Positions 29,104-37,825 of a stretch of 64,000 bases of DNA are shown here, piece after piece. Location of the stretch: the NCBI GenBank assembly GCA_028532855.1, contig JAQQAL010000011.1, positions 248,001 to 312,000 of the forward strand. The letters are read 5' to 3'. The translations under genes and the position numbers were made by a program. The DNA is from Candidatus Thalassospirochaeta sargassi. GTDB lineage: Bacteria > Spirochaetota > Spirochaetia > UBA9216. The notes under the pieces are model-generated. The model did no database searches, was not told the DNA's origin, and saw only the letters and a program-made list of their open reading frames with translations. Positions within the stretch are counted from its first letter, which is position 1. Each line of letters starts with the position of its first letter.

Positions 29104-29132
29104 AATATATACCGGATATGCTATATAGTCAA
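29104..29132 (-). promoter_or_regulatory. Sigma70-type promoter of the MarR-methyltransferase-peptide-rSAM-TrxR operon
   Basis: Minus strand TTGACT-17 nt-TATATT. Confidence 0.7.
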
Positions 29133-29207
29133 GAGTAATTAATATGATTTCAGTCAGTTATTCTCTATGCTTGATTGTTGACTTGGGAATGATTATTATC
29201 AGACAAG

Positions 29208-30245
29208 ATGGATAATCAATTAGCCGATTTCGATAATTTAACTCCTGATCTTGTAATTGAAGCAGTTGAAGCTGTTCTTGATGTTGAGCTCACAAATTAC
29301 ACACAGCCGATGCCCAGTTATATCAACCGTGTTTATGAATTGAAAGATATTGATGATAAATACTATATAGTCAAATTTTATCGTCCGGGACGGTGGTCGC
29401 ACAATGCCCTGCTTGAAGAGCATGCATTCATGCTTGACTGTGCGCATGCTGACATCCCGCTTGCAGTCCCCTTGCCTCTTTCGGGGCTGATTGACGGAAG
29501 CCCAGAAATGGATGCCCCTACCCTGGGAAGTATCGATGGTTTTCCGTTCGCGGTCTTCGAGCGCAAGGGTGGAAGGCTCTGGGAGGCGGAAGATTTCGAG
29601 TCCTGGTTCAGGATAGGAAGCCTCCTTGGAAGGATGCATAATGCCGGAGCCCTTCGTTCCGCTGATAACAGGCCCCTACTGTCTGCACGTCACAGCTTTA
29701 ATGCCGATCTCGAAGAGCTTAAGGCTTCGTCATGGATTCACCCAGATGCTAAGGATGAGGTTGTTACCGTTCTGGAAAAGCTGCGTGTTCCGGTGGATGC
29801 GATGTTTGATGAGTACAGTCCGTCGGAAGAAAGTTTTATCCGCGTCCACGGTGATTTTCACTCCGGCAACATCCTTGATCGTCCAGGCGAAGGGCTTATG
29901 CTGATGGATTTCGACGACATGGCCATGTCGCTGCCGGTTCAGGATCTCTGGCTGCTTCTGCCGGATCACGCCCCCGAATGCGGTGCCGAGCTTGCCGCAA
30001 TTATTGACGGCTATAGAGAGTTCCGTGCTTTCGAAACAGAAACTCTGATGCTTATCGAGCCCCTGCGTGCAATCAGGATGGTTTATTTCTTATGCTGGTG
30101 CGGCAGGCAGAAAAATGATTTTCGATTTCAGCACAGCTTCCCCGACTGGGGAAGCAAGGCTTTCTGGCAGAAAGAAGCCCAGGATCTAGAAGCCCAGTAT
30201 GATCAGATTAAACGGGCTATGGAAGAACAGAAAATCATCTATTAA
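29208..30245 (+). CDS. srkA: SrkA/YihE-like kinase (APH-fold)
   Basis: VHGDFHSGNILDR catalytic loop, MDFDDMAMSLPVQDLWLLL. Confidence 0.9.
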   Translation: MDNQLADFDNLTPDLVIEAVEAVLDVELTNYTQPMPSYINRVYELKDIDDKYYIVKFYRPGRWSHNALLEEHAFMLDCAHADIPLAVPLPLSGLIDGSPEMDAPTLGSIDGFPFAVFERKGGRLWEAEDFESWFRIGSLLGRMHNAGALRSADNRPLLSARHSFNADLEELKASSWIHPDAKDEVVTVLEKLRVPVDAMFDEYSPSEESFIRVHGDFHSGNILDRPGEGLMLMDFDDMAMSLPVQDLWLLLPDHAPECGAELAAIIDGYREFRAFETETLMLIEPLRAIRMVYFLCWCGRQKNDFRFQHSFPDWGSKAFWQKEAQDLEAQYDQIKRAMEEQKIIY

Positions 30246-31264
30246 TTAAAATATTCATTTCCGTCGTCGGTCATCTCAACAAACCAGTATTTACCCTTGT
30301 TTGAACTGCGCACAAGGCCTCGTTTTTCGGCGTCTTTAACGAGGCGTTTCATCTGTGAATACTGTGACTGCTTGATGTCATAGTTCTGTTCCAGCATTCG
30401 ATTATTAACCTGTGAGAAGGGCACCAGAGATTTACCGGTTTTTTCGGCACAGTCCCGGGTGGCCTTCATCATACTGTACATTATATTCGGCAGGCGGACG
30501 CGTGAACGGTTTGTGTCTTTCTGATCAGATTCAGGTAACCTGATTATTTGATCTTTCTCTGACTGATCGAGTTCAATTACACCTTCTTTTTCAGCGTGCA
30601 TTATGAATTTTTTCCAGCTTCTAAAGCCCAGAGCAGTCTCGTTAAAAGTGTCGTTCAGGAGTTTCATTCTGACCTTTACTGCGCCGAGTGTTGTTACTTT
30701 TTTTCTGCGGTTCATAACGACAATGGCTTCTTTCAGAAGATCCATCGCATCAGGCAGGCTTATCTTGTCAGTTTTTACCCCGTCTTTGCTGTCTCCGCTG
30801 TCCTCATCCTCGGTGTCCGGAATAAGATCACGGAAATCTTTGTAATCGTCGGCAAGCAGAAGCAGGTCTTCACTCGCACTCTGTGAATCACAGATTATTA
30901 TTGTTTCAATACCGTGTTTTCGCAGGCTCTGCAGCAGGGGCCTGAAATCGGCATCGCCTGTTACGAGGATGATCTTTTTTATATGCGGATACATGTAGAT
31001 AAGTTCTACTGCGTGGGTGCTTAAAGCCATATCCGCCGAATTCTTCTGTTTTTTGTTGTAGGGCACATGGACCATCTCAAAGGAGTTCTCGGCCAATGCC
31101 TCGGAAGTCTTCCTGATTGAGCCTCTGGCCCAGTCTCCATATGCTGTAGCGACCGATACTTTTCCAAGTTCGCTTGCGTATTCAATAAGTCCGTTCACAA
31201 AGAGTGAATCGGAGCGTGGGGTTACGTTTTCTATATCCCAAAGGATTGCTATTGATTCTTTCAT
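30242..31264 (-). CDS. NYN (PIN-like nuclease) protein with OST-HTH/LOTUS-like C-terminal domains
   Basis: LWDIENV, KNSADMAL, LVTGDADFRPLL; two downstream winged-helix-like segments. Confidence 0.85.
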   Translation of the reverse strand: MKESIAILWDIENVTPRSDSLFVNGLIEYASELGKVSVATAYGDWARGSIRKTSEALAENSFEMVHVPYNKKQKNSADMALSTHAVELIYMYPHIKKIILVTGDADFRPLLQSLRKHGIETIIICDSQSASEDLLLLADDYKDFRDLIPDTEDEDSGDSKDGVKTDKISLPDAMDLLKEAIVVMNRRKKVTTLGAVKVRMKLLNDTFNETALGFRSWKKFIMHAEKEGVIELDQSEKDQIIRLPESDQKDTNRSRVRLPNIMYSMMKATRDCAEKTGKSLVPFSQVNNRMLEQNYDIKQSQYSQMKRLVKDAEKRGLVRSSNKGKYWFVEMTDDGNEYFN

Positions 31265-31342
31265 ATAATACCTGAATTTATTATATATTTTTTTTCTATA
31301 TTATTATAGAATAAATTAAATAAATTTTATAGTATATAATAC

Positions 31343-31359
31343 TGTAGTATTGTACTACA
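31343..31359. promoter_or_regulatory. Palindrome TGTAGTA-TTG-TACTACA upstream of nuoE-like gene
   Basis: 7-bp perfect arms with 3-nt spacer, 3 nt downstream of TATAAT. Confidence 0.5.
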
Positions 31360-31385
31360 AAGAGACACCATACCAAGGAGATAAT

Positions 31386-31868
31386 ATGTCTTGTGCTGAT
31401 TGCGGTAATATCGCAAAAGAAGCTCGGGAAATAGTTGCGGAGGTTGGATCAGAACCTGAAAAGGTAATCCCTCTGCTGCAGGAGATCCAGAATCGACATG
31501 GATACCTTTCCCAGGAGCTTGTAGAAGCCGTCGCCGAAGAAATTAAACTTCCGGTTTCCAGACTTTACGGGGTCGCAACTTTTTATTCTCAATTCCGGTT
31601 TGAGCCTATCGGGAAAAATCTTATAAAGGTTTGTAAAGGTACAGCCTGCCACGTAGCAGGTGCTGAAAAAGTATATTCGATTATTTCCGAGAAACTCGGT
31701 ATCGAAGAAGGTGAAACAACCGATGATCAATTGTTCACGCTCGAATCGGTAGCCTGTCTTGGTTGCTGTTCACTGGCCCCTGTTGTTATGATAAACGATA
31801 GTATTTACGGAAAATTGAATCCGGCCAAAATGGGTAAAATACTGAAGGAATATGCTGATGGGAAATAG
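31386..31868 (+). CDS. NuoE/HydC-like [2Fe-2S] subunit
   Basis: QNRHGYLSQELVEAVAEEIKLPVSRLYGVATFYSQF; four-Cys 2Fe-2S ligand pattern; RBS AAGGAG. Confidence 0.93.
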   Translation: MSCADCGNIAKEAREIVAEVGSEPEKVIPLLQEIQNRHGYLSQELVEAVAEEIKLPVSRLYGVATFYSQFRFEPIGKNLIKVCKGTACHVAGAEKVYSIISEKLGIEEGETTDDQLFTLESVACLGCCSLAPVVMINDSIYGKLNPAKMGKILKEYADGK

Positions 31869-33606
31869 AGTAATTGTGGGAATGGGTTCCTGCGGTATAG
31901 CTGCCGGGGCCAAGGCTGTGTACGATCAGCTTGAAAAAGCTGATCTGGGCGCTGAACTCTGTATGACATCCTGTGTGGGAATGTGTTACGCAGAACCGAT
32001 TGTCGAGGTTGAGAATGAAGCCGGCAGAATAATGTACGGGTACGTAGATTCAAAATTTGCAGAGGTTCTGATTCAGTCGGTTAAATCAGGCAGTGAGCTG
32101 CCTGCAGAGAATAGAATCAAGGAAGATGAAGAGGGTAAGAAGTATCTGGACCGTCAGGTAAAGATAGCCTTGAAGAATTGTGGAGTAATTGATCCTGAAA
32201 GCATCGATGAATATATTGCCGAAGGCGGATACGAAGGCATAAAGAAGTGCATCAGCTCTATGAAGCCTGAAGAGGTTATTGAAGCTGTCAAAGAATCAGG
32301 CCTTCGGGGCCGTGGCGGTGCTGGTTTTACGACCGGTGTGAAATGGTCTTTTCTTGCCGGAGCAAAAAACAACCCGAAGTATCTGGTCTGTAATGCAGAT
32401 GAGGGAGACCCGGGTGCGTTCATGGACCGGGCGGTGCTGGAAGGTGATCCGCATGCTGTTATTGAGGGAATGCTGACCGCTGCCTATGCAACCGGTGCAT
32501 CATTCGGTTATGTATACTGCCGTGCTGAGTATCCGCTTGCAATCAAGCGTCTCGAAAAGGCAATTGTAGATGCTAAGGCGAAAAACCTTCTTGGTGATAA
32601 CATTCTGGGTAGTGATTTTTCATTCAACCTGAAGGTCAAAGAGGGAGCAGGTGCGTTCGTATGTGGTGAGGAAACAGCTTTAATGGCTTCAATTGAAGGC
32701 CGCCGCGGAATGCCGGCGCTCAGGCCTCCCTTTCCCGCCGAAGCAGGAATAAACGCTAAACCGACCAACATCAATAATGTTGAAACATATGCGAATGTTC
32801 CGTTTATCATGCGTGAAGGTCCCGCAGCCTTTAATAAATACAGATATGAGAAAAGTATCGGTACTAAGGTTTTTGCCCTTGCAGGCAAGATAAAGAGGGT
32901 CGGGCTTGTTGAAGTACCCATGGGGCTGACACTTCGTGAAGTAATAGAAGAAATCGGGGGCGGAAGTTCAACCGGCAGGCCTTTGAAGGCTGTCCAGATG
33001 GGCGGTCCTGCAGGCGGATGTATTCCCGAAAGCCTTTTTGATACACCTATCGATTATGATGCAATAAATGCTACCGGTGCAATTATGGGCTCGGGCGGTA
33101 TGGTTGTAATGGATGATCAAACCTGTATGGTTGATGTTGCAAGGTATTTCCTGAATTTTACCCAGAAAGAAAGCTGCGGTAAGTGTACATTCTGCCGAAT
33201 CGGAACAAAGCGGATGCTTGAAATACTGACCCGGATAACAGAAGGTAAGGGTGTAGAATCTGACATAAGCCTGCTTGAAGAGCTTGCCGGACATGTCAGT
33301 AAAACATCTCTTTGCGGTTTGGGCCAGCTTGCTCCGAATCCTGTTCTTACAACACTGAAATACTTCCGTGATGAATATGAAGCTCATATTAAAGACAAGA
33401 AATGTCCGGCGGGAGTCTGTAAACCTCTTATCACTTTTAAAATAAACCCCGATAAGTGTGTCGGTTGTACAGCCTGTGCGAAGGCCTGTCCGACTAAATG
33501 TATCAGCGGAGAACGTAAAGAGGTTCATGTCATTGATCAGGAAAAATGCGTTAAATGCGGAATCTGCCGCGACACATGTAAGTTTGACGCTATAGATATC
33601 GATTAG
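31852..33606 (+). CDS. NuoF/HydB-like NADH-binding flavoprotein with C-terminal 2x[4Fe-4S]
   Basis: GLRGRGGAGFTTGVKW, NADEGDPGAFMDR, ESCGKCTFCRIG, ferredoxin repeats at C-terminus. Confidence 0.95.
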   Translation: MLMGNRVIVGMGSCGIAAGAKAVYDQLEKADLGAELCMTSCVGMCYAEPIVEVENEAGRIMYGYVDSKFAEVLIQSVKSGSELPAENRIKEDEEGKKYLDRQVKIALKNCGVIDPESIDEYIAEGGYEGIKKCISSMKPEEVIEAVKESGLRGRGGAGFTTGVKWSFLAGAKNNPKYLVCNADEGDPGAFMDRAVLEGDPHAVIEGMLTAAYATGASFGYVYCRAEYPLAIKRLEKAIVDAKAKNLLGDNILGSDFSFNLKVKEGAGAFVCGEETALMASIEGRRGMPALRPPFPAEAGINAKPTNINNVETYANVPFIMREGPAAFNKYRYEKSIGTKVFALAGKIKRVGLVEVPMGLTLREVIEEIGGGSSTGRPLKAVQMGGPAGGCIPESLFDTPIDYDAINATGAIMGSGGMVVMDDQTCMVDVARYFLNFTQKESCGKCTFCRIGTKRMLEILTRITEGKGVESDISLLEELAGHVSKTSLCGLGQLAPNPVLTTLKYFRDEYEAHIKDKKCPAGVCKPLITFKINPDKCVGCTACAKACPTKCISGERKEVHVIDQEKCVKCGICRDTCKFDAIDID

Positions 33607-33615
33607 AGGAATACT

Positions 33616-35682
33616 ATGTCTGAAGTTACAGTAAAGATAAATAATAAAGATGTCAGCGTCGAAGATGGATCAACTATACTTGATGCTGCACGAAAAGCGG
33701 GGTTTGATATCCCGACTTTCTGTCATTCCGAAAACCTTAAACCCTTTACCAGCTGTTTTATCTGCGCAGTAAAGGTGGAAGGCGGCAGGGGAAACCTTGT
33801 ACCCTCCTGCTCTACCAAGGTTCGAGACGGAATGGCTGTTACAGTTGAATCGGAAGAGGTTGATGCGGCGAGAAGAATGGCACTGAATCTGATGCTTTCA
33901 GATCACTGCGGTGACTGTCTGCCTCCCTGTGAGGATGCATGTCCGGCCTCAATCGATATCAAGGGTTTTATGGGCCTTGTTGCTGAAGGCCGTGAGCTGG
34001 ACGCTGCGAAGCTGATAAGAGAGAAGGCACCCATAGGCGGGGCTCTGGGGCGTATCTGTCCGCGCCCCTGCGAGGATGCCTGCAGAAGAAACAGGGTTGA
34101 AGAAGCAATGTCAATCTGTTCCATGAAGCGCTATATTTCCGATAGCGAATACAGGGAGCTTCAGGGGAAACGAGATCTTCCGGCACCGGGAGCCGACACT
34201 GGGAAAAAGGTTGCTATTATAGGAGCCGGACCCGCGGGTATGACTGCGGCATATTTTCTGCGGCTGCAGGGGCATGCGGTAACTGTATTTGAAGCCCACA
34301 AAAAGTCGGGCGGAATGCTGAGATACGGTATTCCTTATTACAGACTGCCTGATGTTGTCCTCAATGATCAGTTTGGTAATATTGAAAATCTTGGTGTTGA
34401 GGTTAGATACAATACAAAGGTAGGCGAAGATATCTCACTTAAGGCTATTGAGAGTGAATATGATTCACTTATTGTAGCTGTTGGTGCTCAGAGTGCTTCT
34501 TCGGCAAGGGTTCCCGGTGAAGACCTTGAGGGTGTTTATGCCGGAATTGACTATCTTGCAAGCCTTGCAGACCATTGTCAGCCGGATATAGGAAATAAGG
34601 TTGTCGTAATAGGTGGTGGAAATACAGCAATTGACGCTGCTAGATCAGCTCTTCGTGAAGGTGCGGATGTAACAATCCTCTATCGTCGAACAAGGGCAGA
34701 AATGCCTGCAAGCGAATGGGAAATTGATGAGGCGCTTGAGGAAGGTGTTAAAATTCAGTATCTTGCCGCGCCGACATTGATTGAAAAAGACGGCAACGGA
34801 CTATCAGTCGAATGTATAAAGATGGAGCTTGGTGAAGCGGATGCCAGCGGCAGAAGACGCCCTGTTCCCGTTGAAGGTTCTGAATATAAAATTAATGTTG
34901 ATTCAGTAATAACTGCAATCGGACAAAAAGTTGATGCCGTTTTTGTAAATGAAGCTGGTATAGAACTGACCAGATGGGGAACTGTTCTCTCTGATAATAA
35001 GACCTTTATGACAAATCGTCCCGGCGTATTTGCCTGCGGTGATTGTCAAACCGGTGCCGATATTGCTGTGAAGGCTGTCGGAGCTGGACGAAAGACTGCT
35101 GTCTCGGTAGACCAGTTTCTCAAGGGTGAAGAAGTAAAAGGAGAGCCTGTACTTTTTAATTCACGAATGGGTGAACTGAATGATGTCAGTGAGAAACTTT
35201 TTGAAGGTGTTGAAGAATGCCCCAGAGTCGAGATGCCGATTATATCTGAGGCAAAACGTGTTTCTTCCTTTGAGGAAGTTGAAACAGGTTTCTCAGTTGA
35301 AGAAGCCAGAAAGGAAGCTGCCCGGTGTCTGCAGTGCGGCTGTGATGCAGCGAACGACTGTAAGCTGCGAGACTATGCCACCCGCTACGGTGCCGACCAG
35401 AATTATTTTGGCGGCGAGCGCCGTGAATTTGAAGTGGATAAGTCGCATGAGCTTGTAAAAATGGAGTTCAGCAAATGCATCAACTGCGGTAGCTGTGTCC
35501 GGGCCTGTGCCGAGATTAAGGGTCTGGATGTTCTGGCCTACGTAGATAGAGGCTTCGTTACCAGAATGAAGGCTCCGTTCGGCCGATCACTCGTAGATAC
35601 TGCATGTGACGGCTGCGGTGAATGTGTTAAGGTTTGTCCGACAGGGGCAATCGTAATGAAAAAAGAAGCTCAGCCGGTATAA
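33616..35682 (+). CDS. [2Fe-2S]-GltD/NfnB-like-[4Fe-4S] flavoprotein (StnC-like)
   Basis: N-terminal Fe2S2 ferredoxin domain, GAGPAGMTAAYFLRLQGHAVTVFE FAD site, VVIGGGNTAIDAAR, C-terminal CINCGSCVRAC and CDGCGECVKVCP. Confidence 0.9.
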   Translation: MSEVTVKINNKDVSVEDGSTILDAARKAGFDIPTFCHSENLKPFTSCFICAVKVEGGRGNLVPSCSTKVRDGMAVTVESEEVDAARRMALNLMLSDHCGDCLPPCEDACPASIDIKGFMGLVAEGRELDAAKLIREKAPIGGALGRICPRPCEDACRRNRVEEAMSICSMKRYISDSEYRELQGKRDLPAPGADTGKKVAIIGAGPAGMTAAYFLRLQGHAVTVFEAHKKSGGMLRYGIPYYRLPDVVLNDQFGNIENLGVEVRYNTKVGEDISLKAIESEYDSLIVAVGAQSASSARVPGEDLEGVYAGIDYLASLADHCQPDIGNKVVVIGGGNTAIDAARSALREGADVTILYRRTRAEMPASEWEIDEALEEGVKIQYLAAPTLIEKDGNGLSVECIKMELGEADASGRRRPVPVEGSEYKINVDSVITAIGQKVDAVFVNEAGIELTRWGTVLSDNKTFMTNRPGVFACGDCQTGADIAVKAVGAGRKTAVSVDQFLKGEEVKGEPVLFNSRMGELNDVSEKLFEGVEECPRVEMPIISEAKRVSSFEEVETGFSVEEARKEAARCLQCGCDAANDCKLRDYATRYGADQNYFGGERREFEVDKSHELVKMEFSKCINCGSCVRACAEIKGLDVLAYVDRGFVTRMKAPFGRSLVDTACDGCGECVKVCPTGAIVMKKEAQPV

Positions 35683-35700
35683 GGGTTCAGCTAAAAATCG

Positions 35701-35728
35701 GGCTCTCCTGACGAAGGAGAGCCTTTAT
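35701..35728 (+). terminator. Intrinsic terminator/attenuator upstream of transketolase
   Basis: GGCTCTCCT-GACGA-AGGAGAGCC-TTTATAT. Confidence 0.75.
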
Positions 35729-35750
35729 ATAATCAAGAAGGGGTATTAAT

Positions 35751-37721
35751 ATGGATTTAAACGGACTTAAAGCTGCCGCGAAAAGTGTCAGAGCTCTGTC
35801 TATAGACGGTGTCCAGAAAGCTAATTCCGGGCATCCGGGAATGCCGATGGGAAATGCTGAGGTTGCTTCACTGCTTTACGGTGAAATTATGAAACATAAT
35901 CCTGCTGATTCATCATGGATCGACCGCGACAGATTTGTCTTGTCTGCTGGCCATGGATCTATGCTGCTTTATTCAATTTTGCATCTTGCCGGATACAAGC
36001 TTACGCTTGAGGATCTGAAGAATTTCAGACAACTTGGTTCAAAAACTCCCGGACATCCGGAATACGGGTATACAGACGGGGTTGATACCACAACCGGGCC
36101 CCTCGGAGCAGGAATCAGCAATGCAGTAGGTATGGCTGTTGCTGAAACAATTCTCGCGGAAAAATTCAATACACCGGAGCATACTGTAATTGATCACTAC
36201 ACCTATGCGATTAACGGCGACGGATGTATGATGGAAGGCGTGGCCTCTGAGGCTGCATCACTTGCTGGACATCTGGGACTCGGCAAGCTTATTCTGTTTT
36301 ATGACTCAAACAGGATTACCATTGAAGGCGAGACAGACCTTGCTTTCTCTGAAGATGTAGCAAAACGCTTCGATGCCTACGGGTGGCAGGTCCTTAACGC
36401 AGACGCCTTCGATTTTGAAGAGCTTTCCGCAAAGGTTGCCGAAGCAAAGGCAGAAACATCAAAACCGACAATGATTATCATGAAGGGTGTTATAGGTAAA
36501 GGCGCTGCTACTATGGAAGGCAGTCACCACACTCACGGGGCTCCTCTTGGTGATGAAGAGATAAAGAAAACAAGAGAGAAACTTGGAATCCCTGTCAGTC
36601 AGGATTTTTATGTTGATCCCGAAGCTGTTAAGTTTTTTGAGGATGTAAGAGCAAAGGGCGCTTCAGCTTATGAAGCCTGGAATAAAACCTTTGAGGCCTG
36701 GGCTGCTGCGAATAAAGAACTTAAGGCTGAATGGGATGCATGGCTGGCAGATGAAATTAAAATAGCGGACAGTGCAATGCCCGAATATAAAATTGGAGAC
36801 AGCGTTGCAACCCGAGTTTCCGGTGAGAAAGCTATTAATGCAGTTGCTGATGTAATGCCTAATCTCTTCGGCGGTTCCGCTGACCTTGGTCCTTCGAACA
36901 AGACTGTTCTTAAGAGTAAGGGGGATTACTCCGCTACTGATAGAAGTGGAAGAAACTTCCACTTCGGAATTCGGGAACATGGAATGGGCGGTATTGTCAA
37001 CGGAATGACTCTGCATGGCGGAATCAGGGGATACGGATCAACTTTCCTCGTTTTTGCTGACTATATGAGACCTGCTGTAAGACTGGCCGCACTTATGGGG
37101 CTTCCGACAATCTGGGTTTTTACTCATGATTCTATATTCGTAGGAGAAGACGGGCCCACGCATCAGCCAATAGAGCACCTTGCCTCGCTGCGTGTTATCC
37201 CGAATGTTCAGGTATTAAGACCTGCAGATGGAGAAGAAACAAATGTCGCATGGCAGATGGCTGCAGAGGCAACAGATAAGCCGACTGTTCTTGCTCTCAC
37301 ACGTCAGAACCTGACTGTTTTTGAAAAGGCCGATAAAGACTGGAAGGCTAATTACAGACGTGGTGCTTATATAGTAAAAGACTGCGAGGGAACTCCTGAT
37401 CTGGTTATAGCTGCAACAGGTTCTGAAGTAAATCTGGCGCTTGATGCTTCAGAAGGATCAGCAATGAAGATTAGAATTGTGTCTATTGCGGATCTGAATA
37501 CCTTCATGGCCCAGGATAAGGCTTTCCGCGAAAGTGTTATTCCTGCGGGAGTAAGGGTTGTTACCGCTGAAGCCGGAGTTTCATACGGCTGGGAAAAGCT
37601 TGCCAGTTCTTCTGATGATGTTTTCTGCATTGAGCGTTTCGGTGAATCCGGTCCGGCGGCAAAGGTTGCTGAACATCTCGGGTTCGATGCTGCAGGGCTT
37701 AAAAAGGTTATTGAAAAATAA
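35751..37721 (+). CDS. tkt: Transketolase
   Basis: NSGHPGMPMG, GPLGAGISNAVGMA, GDGCMMEGVASEAASLAGHL, GPTHQPIEHLASLR. Confidence 0.96.
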   Translation: MDLNGLKAAAKSVRALSIDGVQKANSGHPGMPMGNAEVASLLYGEIMKHNPADSSWIDRDRFVLSAGHGSMLLYSILHLAGYKLTLEDLKNFRQLGSKTPGHPEYGYTDGVDTTTGPLGAGISNAVGMAVAETILAEKFNTPEHTVIDHYTYAINGDGCMMEGVASEAASLAGHLGLGKLILFYDSNRITIEGETDLAFSEDVAKRFDAYGWQVLNADAFDFEELSAKVAEAKAETSKPTMIIMKGVIGKGAATMEGSHHTHGAPLGDEEIKKTREKLGIPVSQDFYVDPEAVKFFEDVRAKGASAYEAWNKTFEAWAAANKELKAEWDAWLADEIKIADSAMPEYKIGDSVATRVSGEKAINAVADVMPNLFGGSADLGPSNKTVLKSKGDYSATDRSGRNFHFGIREHGMGGIVNGMTLHGGIRGYGSTFLVFADYMRPAVRLAALMGLPTIWVFTHDSIFVGEDGPTHQPIEHLASLRVIPNVQVLRPADGEETNVAWQMAAEATDKPTVLALTRQNLTVFEKADKDWKANYRRGAYIVKDCEGTPDLVIAATGSEVNLALDASEGSAMKIRIVSIADLNTFMAQDKAFRESVIPAGVRVVTAEAGVSYGWEKLASSSDDVFCIERFGESGPAAKVAEHLGFDAAGLKKVIEK

Positions 37722-37745
37722 TTATTACTGAAATCTTAACTCAGG

Positions 37746-37778
37746 ACCGCCAAATATAAATTTGGCGGTTTTTTTTTT
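37746..37778 (+). terminator. Intrinsic terminator after transketolase
   Basis: ACCGCCAAAT-ATAA-ATTTGGCGGT followed by T9. Confidence 0.9.
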
Positions 37779-37825
37779 ATATTAAAACTAAAAGATGGAA
37801 CATGAGTCCCTGTGAAATGAAATGT

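Noticed and set aside
32968-33528. Long antisense ORF (186 aa) opposite the NuoF-like gene
   Set aside because: Shadow ORF over a strongly conserved CDS; no domain resemblance. The same applies to most other secondary ORFs in the track.
31386-33606. Initial idea of an NADP/NAD-dependent hydrogenase operon
   Set aside because: No H-cluster subunit (L1/L2/L3 motifs) or NiFe large subunit is encoded in the window.
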